From: Longimicrobiales bacterium
GTDB lineage: Bacteria > Gemmatimonadota > Gemmatimonadetes > Longimicrobiales > Gaopeijiaceae
Assembly (NCBI GenBank): GCA_951828585.1
Contig: OX639991.1
Span: 3,132,576 to 3,196,575 of the forward strand
Direction of reading: 5' to 3'
DNA: 64,000 nt
Of the stretch, positions 32,578 through 41,181 are shown one piece after another. The position numbers and the translations under genes are program-made. How positions within the stretch are numbered: position 1 is the stretch's first letter; each line of letters starts with the position of its first letter. The notes below the pieces were generated by a model. It made no database searches, was not told where the DNA came from, and worked only from the letters and a program-made list of their open reading frames with translations.

Positions 32578-33317
32578 CCCCGATCGTGTCCAGCGGCGAA
32601 GGCTTTGGCCGGGTCAAGCGAAGGCCTCTCGGGAAAGGCGCCCTGGGCGTGTCGCTAGGGGTCCACCTGACCACGCTCGTGCTCCTCTTCTGGGTGATTC
32701 CGGCTCTGGAAGATCCCCCGACACCCTACATCGCCGTGGAAGTCAACCTGGTCGCGATGGCACCCGAACCCCCGGAAGCACTGGTTGTCGAAACACCCGA
32801 CGATCCCCCCCCCACCCCGGAGGAGGAAGCGCCGCTGCCGGAACCCGATCCCGATCCCGATCCCGAGCCGGACACCACCGAGACGCCGCCCGTCGTCGAG
32901 GAAACGCCGCCCGCGGAACCGGAAAGGCCCGCCGAAACGGAGATACCGGACGAAGGCGAGGACGAGATCACGCAACAGGTCGAGGCGTTGAGGCGCGACT
33001 ATCCGGAGTACTACGGAAACATCAAGAACCAGATCGAGCGCTGCTTCCGCTGGGAGGGCTCCGGCCGGTTCGAGGTGGTCATGACCTTCCGGATTCTCCG
33101 TGACGGGAGCATACCGGACTTCGAGGTCGCGCGGTCTTCCGGAAATCTCGAGTTCGACAACGTGGCCGAGGCGGCGATCGAGTGCGCGGGCAAACCGGGC
33201 CGCATGGGTACGTTGCCGGAGGAATACCCGTTCGAGTTTCTTCCCGTCAGATACACGATCACATCGAGGGTCGGATCGGAGAATCCAGAGGTCCGGCTGA
33301 CGGAGGGAGTGGATTGA
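32574..33317 (+). CDS. TolA/TonB-like periplasm-spanning protein
   Basis: A 247-aa protein with one N-terminal helix (LGVHLTTLVLLFWVIPAL), a ~80-residue Pro/Glu/Asp spacer that includes an alternating Asp-Pro run (PDPDPDPEPD), and a C-terminal domain (YYGNIKNQIERCFRWEGSGR; VVMTFRILRDGSIPDFEVAR; NVAEAAIECAGKPG) typical of TolA/TonB C-termini. By position between tolR and tolB it serves as TolA, though its length and Pro-rich spacer are closer to TonB than to the long helical TolA of gammaproteobacteria. Confidence 0.88.
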   Translation: MTPIVSSGEGFGRVKRRPLGKGALGVSLGVHLTTLVLLFWVIPALEDPPTPYIAVEVNLVAMAPEPPEALVVETPDDPPPTPEEEAPLPEPDPDPDPEPDTTETPPVVEETPPAEPERPAETEIPDEGEDEITQQVEALRRDYPEYYGNIKNQIERCFRWEGSGRFEVVMTFRILRDGSIPDFEVARSSGNLEFDNVAEAAIECAGKPGRMGTLPEEYPFEFLPVRYTITSRVGSENPEVRLTEGVD

Positions 33318-34747
33318 AGCGATCGAGCAGTAGTCCGCGAATCAACTCCCGCAAGCACCGGGAGCGGTGGAGTGTCGCACACACTTGCCTGCCCGTCCTG
33401 CTGACCGTCGCCGCACCCTGCGCGGCTGCTGGCCAGGAGAACGAGACGGCCATCCCGGGCGTTGACCTGCACTCTGTCATCGAGGAGCGCGACGTACCGC
33501 CCATCGCCATTCGTCCGTTGGCCGTGCTCGGCGAGGACGCCGGTCTCGCCCGCGAGATCGAAGGGATCATTGCGCGGGACCTGGACTACAGCGACCGCTT
33601 CCGCGTCCGCGACTCGCTTCCCGCCGAATTCGCGGGCGAGGGGGTGCAGTATGCGCTCTGGGAGCAGTTCGCCGTGGACTGGCTCGTGACGGGGACCATC
33701 GAACCAGGCACCGGCGGTGGCCTCTCCTTCGCGGTGGAACTCCACGACATCGTCTTCGGCAGCCTCAAGGCGAAGGCCACCTTCCCGCTTCCGGCGCGCG
33801 ACCACCCGGACTTCCGGTTGGCGGTGCACAGCGTGTCGGACGCGGTGGCCGAGTGGGTGACGGGCGAGCGGGGCGTCGCCGCGACCCGGATCGTCTTCAG
33901 AATGCAGGCCTTCGGCGAAACGAGCGGCAGGGAGATCTACATCGTCGATTTCGACGGCGAGAACCTGCGGCGGCTGACCTGGGACCGGAGCATCGCCACC
34001 TCCCCGGCTTGGTCACCGGACGGAATGAGAATCGCGTACGGCTCGTTCAAGTCGGGGTTTCCGCTACTCTACGAGCTGAATTTGGATGATGGCCAGGACA
34101 GGCTGCTGGTGCCGGAGGGGCGGGGCCAGCCCGATATGCCAGCCTATCATCCGGACGGAAACACCATCGTCTTCGCGATCGTCGGAGATGGGCCCGAAGG
34201 CCTCTTCACCTACAAGATTCGCGACGGCTGCTGTCTGAAGCGCCTCGACGGCAGCCGCCCCAAGGACGTGTCTCCGAGCTTCTCGCCGGATGGCGAAATG
34301 CTGATCCTCACGTCCCCCCGCCTGGGCAGCGCGACGCCTCAGGTATACAAGCAACCCGCGGGAGGCGGTGACGCCGAACTCGTGTCACCGTACCGCTACG
34401 GCGAGGGCGGCTACTTCACGGACCCGGACTGGTCGCCCTGCGGCGACAGGATCGCTTTTGCCGGCGGCATCGGGGGCAGAAGGCAGGCCAACCGCTTCCA
34501 CATCCTGGTGGCGGATGTCGAGGGTGGCGGCAATCGCCTGCTCCAGCTCACCCGTGAAGGGAACAACGAAGACCCTAGCTGGGCCTCGAACTGTCGCCAC
34601 ATCGTCTTCCAGGGGACCCGCAGCTACGGATCCGGGGTGTTCATCGTCGATACCGTCACGGGGCGTACCCGCCTGCTGGTGCCCAACGTAAAGGCGGAGG
34701 ACCCCGACTGGTCGCCCATTCTGGCCGAGAACGGGGTAGTCAGGTGA
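33314..34747 (+). CDS. tolB: Tol-Pal system beta-propeller protein TolB
   Basis: A 477-aa periplasmic protein. The TTG at 33314 overlaps the stop of the TolA-like gene (TTGA) and is followed by a basic stretch and a hydrophobic signal (CLPVLLTVAAPCAAAGQ). The N-terminal domain contains IAIRPLAVLGEDAG and RDLDYSDRFRV. It is followed by WD40-like propeller blades (LTWDRSIATSPAWSPDGMRI, PSFSPDGEMLILTS, PDWSPCGDRIAFAGG, DPSWASNCRHIVFQ). It binds Pal and the TolA-like protein. Normal family length. Confidence 0.94.
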   Translation: MKRSSSSPRINSRKHRERWSVAHTCLPVLLTVAAPCAAAGQENETAIPGVDLHSVIEERDVPPIAIRPLAVLGEDAGLAREIEGIIARDLDYSDRFRVRDSLPAEFAGEGVQYALWEQFAVDWLVTGTIEPGTGGGLSFAVELHDIVFGSLKAKATFPLPARDHPDFRLAVHSVSDAVAEWVTGERGVAATRIVFRMQAFGETSGREIYIVDFDGENLRRLTWDRSIATSPAWSPDGMRIAYGSFKSGFPLLYELNLDDGQDRLLVPEGRGQPDMPAYHPDGNTIVFAIVGDGPEGLFTYKIRDGCCLKRLDGSRPKDVSPSFSPDGEMLILTSPRLGSATPQVYKQPAGGGDAELVSPYRYGEGGYFTDPDWSPCGDRIAFAGGIGGRRQANRFHILVADVEGGGNRLLQLTREGNNEDPSWASNCRHIVFQGTRSYGSGVFIVDTVTGRTRLLVPNVKAEDPDWSPILAENGVVR

Positions 34748-34885
34748 GCGGATTGCGGGTCTTGCGGCGCCGTTCGTCGCCGGTGATGGACCGGTCTCGC
34801 GGGCCTTGTCGGACGGGCCGCTGGGCAGTCCAGCGGGCGCGCCCGGAACCGTGCCAGCCGTGGTCCCCACACCCTTGCTTGCCCC

Positions 34886-34915
34886 TTTACCGAGATTGGG
34901 AATCCTACCTATATT
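34886..34915 (+). promoter_or_regulatory. Candidate promoter for pal-cpoB
   Basis: TTTACC (34886-34891) and TATATT (34910-34915) are 18 bp apart, about 64 bp before the pal ATG, in the only AT-rich part of the tolB-pal gap. TATATTTTG also resembles the TAnnTTTG -7 element known from Bacteroidetes. Prediction from sequence only. The rest of the 230-bp gap holds no gene. Confidence 0.4.
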
Positions 34916-34978
34916 TTGATTGTGTCGAGTCTGGGCTCCTCAGCCGCTAACACGTACCTCCACTCACCGGGAGAAGGG

Positions 34979-35578
34979 ATGTTCAACCCACGGTTGGTCC
35001 TTGCCGCCTTCGCCACTGTTGTTCTCGCCGCCGCCTGCCGTCCGGAGCCGCCTCCGCCGGCTACTCCCGAACCCACGGGCCCCACTCCCGCAGAAATCGA
35101 GGCACAGCGGGTTGCTGACTCGATTGCCGCGGCGGAGGCCGCCAAGCGGGAGGACGAGAGGCAAGCCCAGCAAGCCCAGCGCGAGATGGAGCAAAGGGCT
35201 CGCGCGGCCCGTGAGACGCTCGGAGAAATGGTCTACTTCGACTACGACGAATCCGTCCTCACATCCGAAACGACCGACAAGCTGCGCGCAAAGCTGGAGG
35301 TCCTGCGCGGCTGCCCCAGCGTGCGCCTCCGGATGGAGGGCCATGCCGACGAGCGGGGAACCTCGGAGTACAACATCGCGCTGGGTAGTGAACGAGCCCA
35401 GTCGGTCTCCGAGTTCTTCACCGGCTTCGGTCTCGCGGGAGCGCGCTTCGCAACCGTCTCCTATGGTGAGGAAAGGCCGATCTCCCAGGGCTCCAACGAG
35501 GCGGCCTGGGCCCGCAACCGGCGCGTCGAGTTCGTCATCACGGCCGGGGGTAACGACCTCGGTCGGTGCCAGGGCTGA
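34979..35578 (+). CDS. pal: Peptidoglycan-associated lipoprotein Pal
   Basis: A 199-aa lipoprotein. Signal peptide VLAAFATVVLAAAC with lipobox cysteine at residue 21, a Pro-rich linker, a charged helical linker (AAKREDERQAQQAQREMEQR), then an OmpA-like peptidoglycan-binding domain (VYFDYDESVLTSE; MEGHADERGTSEYNIALGSE; RNRRVEFVI). The ATG at 34979 follows a strong Shine-Dalgarno (gggagaaggg). It anchors the outer membrane to the cell wall and is the TolB partner. Confidence 0.95.
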   Translation: MFNPRLVLAAFATVVLAAACRPEPPPPATPEPTGPTPAEIEAQRVADSIAAAEAAKREDERQAQQAQREMEQRARAARETLGEMVYFDYDESVLTSETTDKLRAKLEVLRGCPSVRLRMEGHADERGTSEYNIALGSERAQSVSEFFTGFGLAGARFATVSYGEERPISQGSNEAAWARNRRVEFVITAGGNDLGRCQG

Positions 35579-35597
35579 CGAACCCGGGCGAAAAGCC

Positions 35598-36395
35598 GTG
35601 AAACGCGCCGTCCTCGTCCTGTTGCTCCCGCTCGGGGCCTGCGCGACAAGAGGGGACCTTCAGGACCTCCAGAGCGAGATGCGGGCTCTCTCCGCGCGGC
35701 AGGACTCGGCCTTCGCGGAGTTGCAGCGATCGGTCGACGAGACGAACCGCGCGGCGATGGCATCGGTAAAATCCCTGTCGGAGCTGATGTTCAACTTCCG
35801 GGGTGACGCCAGCGGAAGCCTGCGCGAGATCCAGAGGCAGCAGGACAGTCTCCGGGAGCTCGTGGGCCAGAACCAGCACATGCTGGATCAGCTGGGCGAC
35901 GAGATGGATGTCCAGTGGCAGCAGCTGGAGCAGCGGATCGCGCAGGTGGCGGAGCAGGGGGATTCGCTCGAAGGTGGTGAAGCCGAGGTTGCCGATCCAG
36001 GCGAACCGCCCGGCACCGCGGCGGAAGAGCAGGCGCTCTTCGATGTAGCGGTCGCGAATGCCGAACGGGACCTGCGAACCTCCGCCCTCCGGGGTTTCAC
36101 GCGGTTCCTCGAGACCTATCCCCGCAGTGAGCTGGCGCCCGCCGCGTACCTCCACAGGGGTGAGTTGCTGACCATTGAGGACAAGCGTGAGGAGGCGATC
36201 GCCGACTACCTGGAAATCCCCAGGATGTTCCCGACCTCGGACCGGATACCGGCGGCCCTGTATCGGGCCGGGGTACTGTGCATCGAGCTGGAGGACTACG
36301 ACCGCGCCCGCGAATACCTGGAGCGCGTGATCAACACCTATCCAGACGACAGGTTCGCCGAGCAGGCGCGGGAAAAGCTCGACGAGATCCCCTGA
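35598..36395 (+). CDS. cpoB: Cell division coordinator CpoB-like TPR lipoprotein
   Basis: A 265-aa protein from GTG 35598 with a short lipoprotein signal (LVLLLPLGAC). A coiled-coil region with Gln-rich segments (EIQRQQDSLRELVGQNQHML) is followed by TPR repeats (FDVAVANAERDLRTSALRGF; AAYLHRGELLTIEDKREEAI; AALYRAGVLCIELEDYDRAR). This is the CpoB/YbgF architecture, and the gene is in the usual place after pal. Unlike E. coli CpoB, it appears lipid-anchored. It is inferred to tune Tol-Pal and peptidoglycan synthesis at division. Confidence 0.88.
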   Translation: MKRAVLVLLLPLGACATRGDLQDLQSEMRALSARQDSAFAELQRSVDETNRAAMASVKSLSELMFNFRGDASGSLREIQRQQDSLRELVGQNQHMLDQLGDEMDVQWQQLEQRIAQVAEQGDSLEGGEAEVADPGEPPGTAAEEQALFDVAVANAERDLRTSALRGFTRFLETYPRSELAPAAYLHRGELLTIEDKREEAIADYLEIPRMFPTSDRIPAALYRAGVLCIELEDYDRAREYLERVINTYPDDRFAEQAREKLDEIP

Positions 36396-36428
36396 CAGGG
36401 CTCCTGGTCTTCCGAGAGGCCGCCCGCC

Positions 36429-36959
36429 ATGCTCTGTCCCGTCTGTAGCTCCGGCTCGGTGAAGGTGGTGGATTCGCGCACGGCCCGTGCCGGGCGCGCG
36501 ATACGCCGGCGCCGTGAATGTCTGGACTGCAAGCGGCGCTTCACCACGTACGAGCACGTCGAGAAGCGCCCGCTGCAGGTCGTGAAGCAGGACGGCAGCG
36601 CCGAGGACTTTCGGCGCGACAAGCTGGCGGCGAGCGTGGCCGTCGCGTGCGCGAAGAGGCCGGTCTTGCCGGGCGACATCGAGGCGCTGGTGGACACGGT
36701 CGAGGACACGGTATCGGGATCGGCCCGCGTGGAGGTGTCTTCGGCCGAGATCGGCGAAGAGGTCATGGAGGGGCTGAAACCGCTCGACCGCGTGGCGTAT
36801 ATCCGCTATGCATCGGTGTACCGGAACTTCCAGGACATCGACGAGTTTCAGGAAGCCGTGGACGCGCTGATCGTCAGGGAGCAGCGCGAGGGACGGCGGC
36901 GCTTCCAGGGCGAACTTCCGCTGCCGCTGGGCGACCACGGGAGCAGTGAGGACCGATGA
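36429..36959 (+). CDS. nrdR: Ribonucleotide reductase repressor NrdR
   Basis: A 176-aa regulator with the N-terminal zinc ribbon (C3, C6, C31, C34: MLCPVCSSGS ... CLDCKRRFTTYE) and an ATP-cone domain (VKQDGSAEDFRRDKL ... YIRYASVYRNFQDIDEF). NrdR represses ribonucleotide reductase genes when bound to ATP/dATP. Its stop overlaps the tatC ATG by 4 bp. No NrdR box was recognised in the window, as no nrd genes are present. Confidence 0.95.
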   Translation: MLCPVCSSGSVKVVDSRTARAGRAIRRRRECLDCKRRFTTYEHVEKRPLQVVKQDGSAEDFRRDKLAASVAVACAKRPVLPGDIEALVDTVEDTVSGSARVEVSSAEIGEEVMEGLKPLDRVAYIRYASVYRNFQDIDEFQEAVDALIVREQREGRRRFQGELPLPLGDHGSSEDR

Positions 36960-37939
36960 AGAGGCTGCGCGATGGCCTGCTGGCCCGGGCGACGAACAAC
37001 CCCAAGGCCGAGATGCCCTTCCTGGAGCACCTGGAGGAGATGCGCTGGCGGATCCTGTGGAGCCTGCTCGCGCTGGTCCTGGGGCTGGGGGCGGGCATCT
37101 TTCTCGTCCTCTACTTCGATGCGATGCTGATCCTGCTCGCCCCGGGACGGGAGATCCTCGGAGAGGACTGGATGCCGCAGGCACTGGGGCCCAACGAGAA
37201 CCTCTTCTTTCTGCTGAAGGTCGCGATCTGGATCGGCCTCGTCCTGGCTTCGCCCACCCTGGTATACCATGGGTGGCAGTTTCTGTCTCCCGCGCTGGAG
37301 AAACACGAGAAGCGCGCGATCGTCCCCTCCCTCTACCTGGGCCTCGTGCTCTTTATCGCGGGGGTGGCGATGGCGTACTTCATCGTGCTGCCCTTCTATC
37401 TGAGGTTCATGGTCGGGATCGGGACCGAATTCATGACGCAGGGCTGGACAGGCAACCTGTATTTCGGCGAAGTCATCAAACTATTGTTGGCCGTGGGGTT
37501 CATCTTCGAACTGCCGGTGGTGATTCTGGTACTGAGTGCCCTGGGCATCGTCACGCCCCGGTTCCTCAGATCCAAGAGGCGCCACGCGATCGTGGCGAGC
37601 ACGATCCTGGCCAGCCTGATTACGCCCGGCGACGCGATCACACTGACACTTTTCATGGTGACTCCAATATTCCTGCTCTACGAATTCAGCATTCTGCTAT
37701 CGGTGCTGGTGTGGCGGAAACGCGATGCGCGTGACGGCCAGGCAGAGACGGCTGCTGCCCCCTCGGATGCCGTGGCGGCCGATGACACCCGCGCCCCCGA
37801 GGACACCGTCGCGGCCCCCACGCCCTACGACCACGGCGACCCCGCGCGGCAGGGAGAGACCGGCGCGCCGGCCACCCCAGAGCCGGCCACCCCCGATGCG
37901 GACGCACCCGAGTCCCCGGACACGGACGGAGAGGAGTAG
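36956..37939 (+). CDS. tatC: Sec-independent protein translocase TatC
   Basis: A 327-aa inner-membrane protein with six helices. Family landmarks: MPFLEHLEEMRWRILWSLLA, the signal-peptide-binding N-terminus, FLLKVAIWIGLVLASPTLVY, WQFLSPALEKHEKRAI, and LGIVTPRFLRSKRRHAIVAS. The last ~75 residues are an Ala/Pro/Asp-rich low-complexity tail not needed for TatC function. It pairs with TatA, encoded separately at 44862. It starts in the nrdR stop. Confidence 0.95.
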   Translation: MKRLRDGLLARATNNPKAEMPFLEHLEEMRWRILWSLLALVLGLGAGIFLVLYFDAMLILLAPGREILGEDWMPQALGPNENLFFLLKVAIWIGLVLASPTLVYHGWQFLSPALEKHEKRAIVPSLYLGLVLFIAGVAMAYFIVLPFYLRFMVGIGTEFMTQGWTGNLYFGEVIKLLLAVGFIFELPVVILVLSALGIVTPRFLRSKRRHAIVASTILASLITPGDAITLTLFMVTPIFLLYEFSILLSVLVWRKRDARDGQAETAAAPSDAVAADDTRAPEDTVAAPTPYDHGDPARQGETGAPATPEPATPDADAPESPDTDGEE

Positions 37940-37946
37940 AGTGCCG

Positions 37947-40946
37947 ATGACGAGCCGACTGACCGCGTCCCCGATACGCCCGAGTCTCCGAAGACGGACG
38001 ACGGGATTCAGCGCGAGCATGGCGGATCGGCTGCGCCTTCGGGCCTTGTCGGCGATCGTGGGACTGATCGCACTCGCACTGGCCGCCGGGCCGCCAGCAC
38101 CGCTGTCCGCGCAGGAGCTGCCCGATTCGCTCCAGGAGGTCGTCAAGAAGCGCTTGGAACTCCTTACCCGCGCGCTCGGTGACTCCACCGGCCTGCTGCC
38201 CGACTCGTTGCGGCCGGAACAGGAAATGGACGAAATGGCCGAAATGGTCGAGGACTCCACGCTCATGGAGCTGCTGAGCCTCGCCGGCTACAACCTCATC
38301 CAGTACCAATCCGACGACGCCGTCTTCGAGACCGAGACGAAGGTGCTCACCCTGCTCAGCTCGAGCGAGGGCGGGACGGTCATGAACCGTGACGGCATGC
38401 AGTTGTCCGGCGACACGCTCATCTTCGACGACAACACGGGACGCCTGGTCTCCTTCGGCCGCCAGGCCACCTTCACGCCCGAGGACGGCAACCCGGTCCT
38501 CACGCGCCAGATCATCTTCGACCTGAACGAGCGCCGGGGCACCGCCCTGGACGCGCAGACCTCGACCGAGGTTCGCGCGGGGAGCTGGAACGTGCGGGGC
38601 GACTGCCCCTGGGTCGACGGCGACGTCTCCTACTGCCACCGCATGATGTTTACGAGCTGCGAAGAGGAGGAGCCCCACTACCACTTCCAGGCCGGCGAGA
38701 TGAAGATGTACCCCGGCGGCACGATGGTCGCGCGCAACGTTACCCTCTACTTCGCGGACGTGGGCGTCTTCTGGCTGCCCTTCATCGCCCAGAGCACCGC
38801 GACCGAACGCCGGTCGGGCCTTCTCCCCCTCCAGTTCTCGGTCAACGACATCGTGCGCACCTCGGGGGGGTACGCGCGGCGGATCCAGAACATCGGGTAC
38901 TATTGGGCGATCAACGACTACGCCGACGCCCAGGTGGCCCTGGACTGGTGGAGCGGAAACTACACGGGCATCAACGGTGCGCTCCGCTATACCTGGCTGC
39001 GACAGTTCCTGGACGGCAGCGTGAACTTCCGCCAGTTCTGGCGCGTCGAGGGGGGCTCCGAGCTCGCCGTCAACACCCGGCACAGGTGGGAGCTGTCGGA
39101 GCGGACCCGCATGCAGGCCTCGTTCGCCTATGCGTCCAGCAGCGACTTCGTACGCCGCAACTCCTTCGATCCGCGCGAGATCACGCAGTCGATCGACTCG
39201 GAAGGCGGGTTTCAACGGCGCTTCGACTGGGGGAACCTGTCGGTGAACGCCGACCGCAGGCAGTTCCTCTCCGACGACCGCGTCGAGATGACCTTCCCCA
39301 GGGCCAGCCTCTCCCTCAAGACGATCACTCTGTTCAGTGCTCCTCCCAACCGGGCCCGCTTCTACAACAACATGACGTGGTCGGCCTCCGGGAGTCTGTC
39401 GCGGTCGCTGCGCGATCTCCCCGCGCAGAACGCCGATTCCGTTTTCGACTTCAGATCGGCGGACACCGAGGCGTGGCGCGGCGGCCTCTCGACGAGCCTC
39501 TCGCTCGGCGCCCTGTCCATCTCGCAAAGCGTCAACCTGAACCGCAACACCACCCGCGACCTTCCGCTGGGCTTCTTCGAGCCCGACACCCCGGTCGGCG
39601 TCGGGGTGGGAAGCGTGGGAGACCTGAACCGGCCGTCGTTCTTCCCGCGTGTCGCCGAAGACGCGATGGACTTCACGGCCGAGGAACTCAACTGGTCGAC
39701 CGGCGTCAACTACCAGGTGACGCTGGTGGGCTCCACTTCCCTCACCCCGAACCTGTCCATTGGGGGCCGGTCGATCCGTTCCGACACCGCCACGGCGGGC
39801 GGGGGAGGGTTCATCGCCGCACCGAGGCGTCTTTCCTTCGGCGCGTCGCTCAGGGCGGACGTCTACGGCTTCTACTACGGCGACCGGTTCCGCCACAAGT
39901 GGTCCCCGACCTTCGACTACGCCTATTCGCCGGAAACGAATCCGACCGAGCTTCAACGGGCGACCTTCGGAGACCGCGCCATCCAGCCGCGCAACGAGAT
40001 CCGCTTCGGGCTGACGCAGACCTTCGAGATGAAGATGGAGGAGCCGGCCGCCGATTCCGCTGCAGCCGAGGCCTCCGAGTCAACGGAGCGCGACCGCTCC
40101 GAGGGCCCGCGCCGCCTGCCCAGAGCGCAGAAGGTGACCGTCCTGGCGGTGCGTACCAGCGCCCTGGCCTACGACTTCGTCCAGGCCAGCGAACTCGGTC
40201 ACTTCACCCGCGGCTTTGCCGACAACCTGCGGGTTTCGAATCAGATCAGCTCCGACTACATGCGCGGGCTCTCGCTCTCGGTGGAGCACGACATCTTCGA
40301 CGACGCGGGGGCGGGGGGCGCGGGCGGGGCACGCGGATTCGCGCCCTTCCTGTCCAGCGCGAACCTCTCCTTCTCGCTAAGCAACGAGTCCACGGTCTTC
40401 CGCTGGCTCAGGCGTCTGACGGGCGGGGAAGAGGCGGAGGACACCACCACCGCAACAACTCGGGTCGCGGAGGAGGATGAAGAAGAGTCGGTGGACCCCA
40501 CCGGTCTGGAGACCGGGGACCTGGGGAAATCATCGGTGGTGCCCCGCTCCGATGATCGCCGCACGACGCGCCGAAGCAACCAGCGGGGCGGAGTGGGCCA
40601 GTGGTCGGCGTCGTTCTCCTATTCCCTCGCCCGCAACAGGGGGGTGGAGATAGCCGGCAACCAGATGGTGCAGGCGAATGTGCGGTTTCAGCCCACGGAG
40701 CTGTGGTCGGTGGACTGGCGCACATCGTACGACGTGGTGTCGGGTGCCTTCAACGACCACGTGGTTCGCCTCACTCGCCAGATGCATCGCTGGGAAGCCG
40801 AGTTCGCCTTTCAGCAGACGGCCACTGGCAACTGGACCTTCCTGTTCGAGGTGGCGCTCACGGACAACCGGGACCTGCACTTCGACTACGAGCAGCGGAC
40901 CGGGGGGCAGCAGGGCAGGCAGCGGCCAGGGGGAGCACGCCGCTGA
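37947..40946 (+). CDS. lptD: LptD-like LPS-assembly outer-membrane protein
   Basis: A 999-aa protein with a signal peptide (SAIVGLIALALAAGPPAPLSAQ). An N-terminal OstA/LptA-like beta-jellyroll (MNRDGMQLSGDTLIFDDNTG; VRAGSWNVRGDCPWVDGDVS) is followed by a long C-terminal beta-barrel of alternating residues. The pattern GVFWLPFIAQSTATERRSGL is typical of the LptD barrel of this lineage. Two Cys pairs near residues 213-233 may form the redox-sensitive disulfides. ATG 37947 is 8 bp after tatC; a later ATG at 38019 gives a shorter signal peptide and is equally possible. Several acidic/Ser insertions in surface loops (e.g. AEDTTTATTRVAEEDEEES). Confidence 0.85.
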   Translation: MTSRLTASPIRPSLRRRTTGFSASMADRLRLRALSAIVGLIALALAAGPPAPLSAQELPDSLQEVVKKRLELLTRALGDSTGLLPDSLRPEQEMDEMAEMVEDSTLMELLSLAGYNLIQYQSDDAVFETETKVLTLLSSSEGGTVMNRDGMQLSGDTLIFDDNTGRLVSFGRQATFTPEDGNPVLTRQIIFDLNERRGTALDAQTSTEVRAGSWNVRGDCPWVDGDVSYCHRMMFTSCEEEEPHYHFQAGEMKMYPGGTMVARNVTLYFADVGVFWLPFIAQSTATERRSGLLPLQFSVNDIVRTSGGYARRIQNIGYYWAINDYADAQVALDWWSGNYTGINGALRYTWLRQFLDGSVNFRQFWRVEGGSELAVNTRHRWELSERTRMQASFAYASSSDFVRRNSFDPREITQSIDSEGGFQRRFDWGNLSVNADRRQFLSDDRVEMTFPRASLSLKTITLFSAPPNRARFYNNMTWSASGSLSRSLRDLPAQNADSVFDFRSADTEAWRGGLSTSLSLGALSISQSVNLNRNTTRDLPLGFFEPDTPVGVGVGSVGDLNRPSFFPRVAEDAMDFTAEELNWSTGVNYQVTLVGSTSLTPNLSIGGRSIRSDTATAGGGGFIAAPRRLSFGASLRADVYGFYYGDRFRHKWSPTFDYAYSPETNPTELQRATFGDRAIQPRNEIRFGLTQTFEMKMEEPAADSAAAEASESTERDRSEGPRRLPRAQKVTVLAVRTSALAYDFVQASELGHFTRGFADNLRVSNQISSDYMRGLSLSVEHDIFDDAGAGGAGGARGFAPFLSSANLSFSLSNESTVFRWLRRLTGGEEAEDTTTATTRVAEEDEEESVDPTGLETGDLGKSSVVPRSDDRRTTRRSNQRGGVGQWSASFSYSLARNRGVEIAGNQMVQANVRFQPTELWSVDWRTSYDVVSGAFNDHVVRLTRQMHRWEAEFAFQQTATGNWTFLFEVALTDNRDLHFDYEQRTGGQQGRQRPGGARR

Positions 40947-40992
40947 GCGGTTCCGCCGTAAGAGGTTCGAGCGGCGATGGGCGATGCCCCGA

Positions 40993-41071
40993 GTGTCCAG
41001 ATCCGGACACCCCGTCCCTGGGCGAGGACATGACGAGGCTGGGCCTTCGATGCCAAGTGATGTTCTGGCAT
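40993..41071. other. Two small hairpins between lptD and the Fn3 lipoprotein gene
   Basis: GTGTCC/GGACAC (40993-40998/41005-41010) and ATGCCA/TGGCAT (41050-41055/41066-41071) are inverted repeats in the 235-bp gap 40947-41181. No T tract follows either, so a classical terminator is doubtful. The second could be an operator. Nothing else coding is seen in this gap. Confidence 0.3.
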
Positions 41072-41181
41072 AGTCTTACGATCATGGTATGGAAAATGCT
41101 GGAAGGAATCGCGGCGGCTGTTCCGTGGGGTTGTCCGGATGGTCCGGCGAGTGTTGAAGGCACGGCCGCCAGTCCTTTCCA

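Noticed and set aside
32574-33317. Calling the TolA-like gene tonB
   Set aside because: The Pro-rich spacer is TonB-like, but it sits between tolR and tolB with 4-bp couplings, so a Tol role is more likely; the symbol is left empty.
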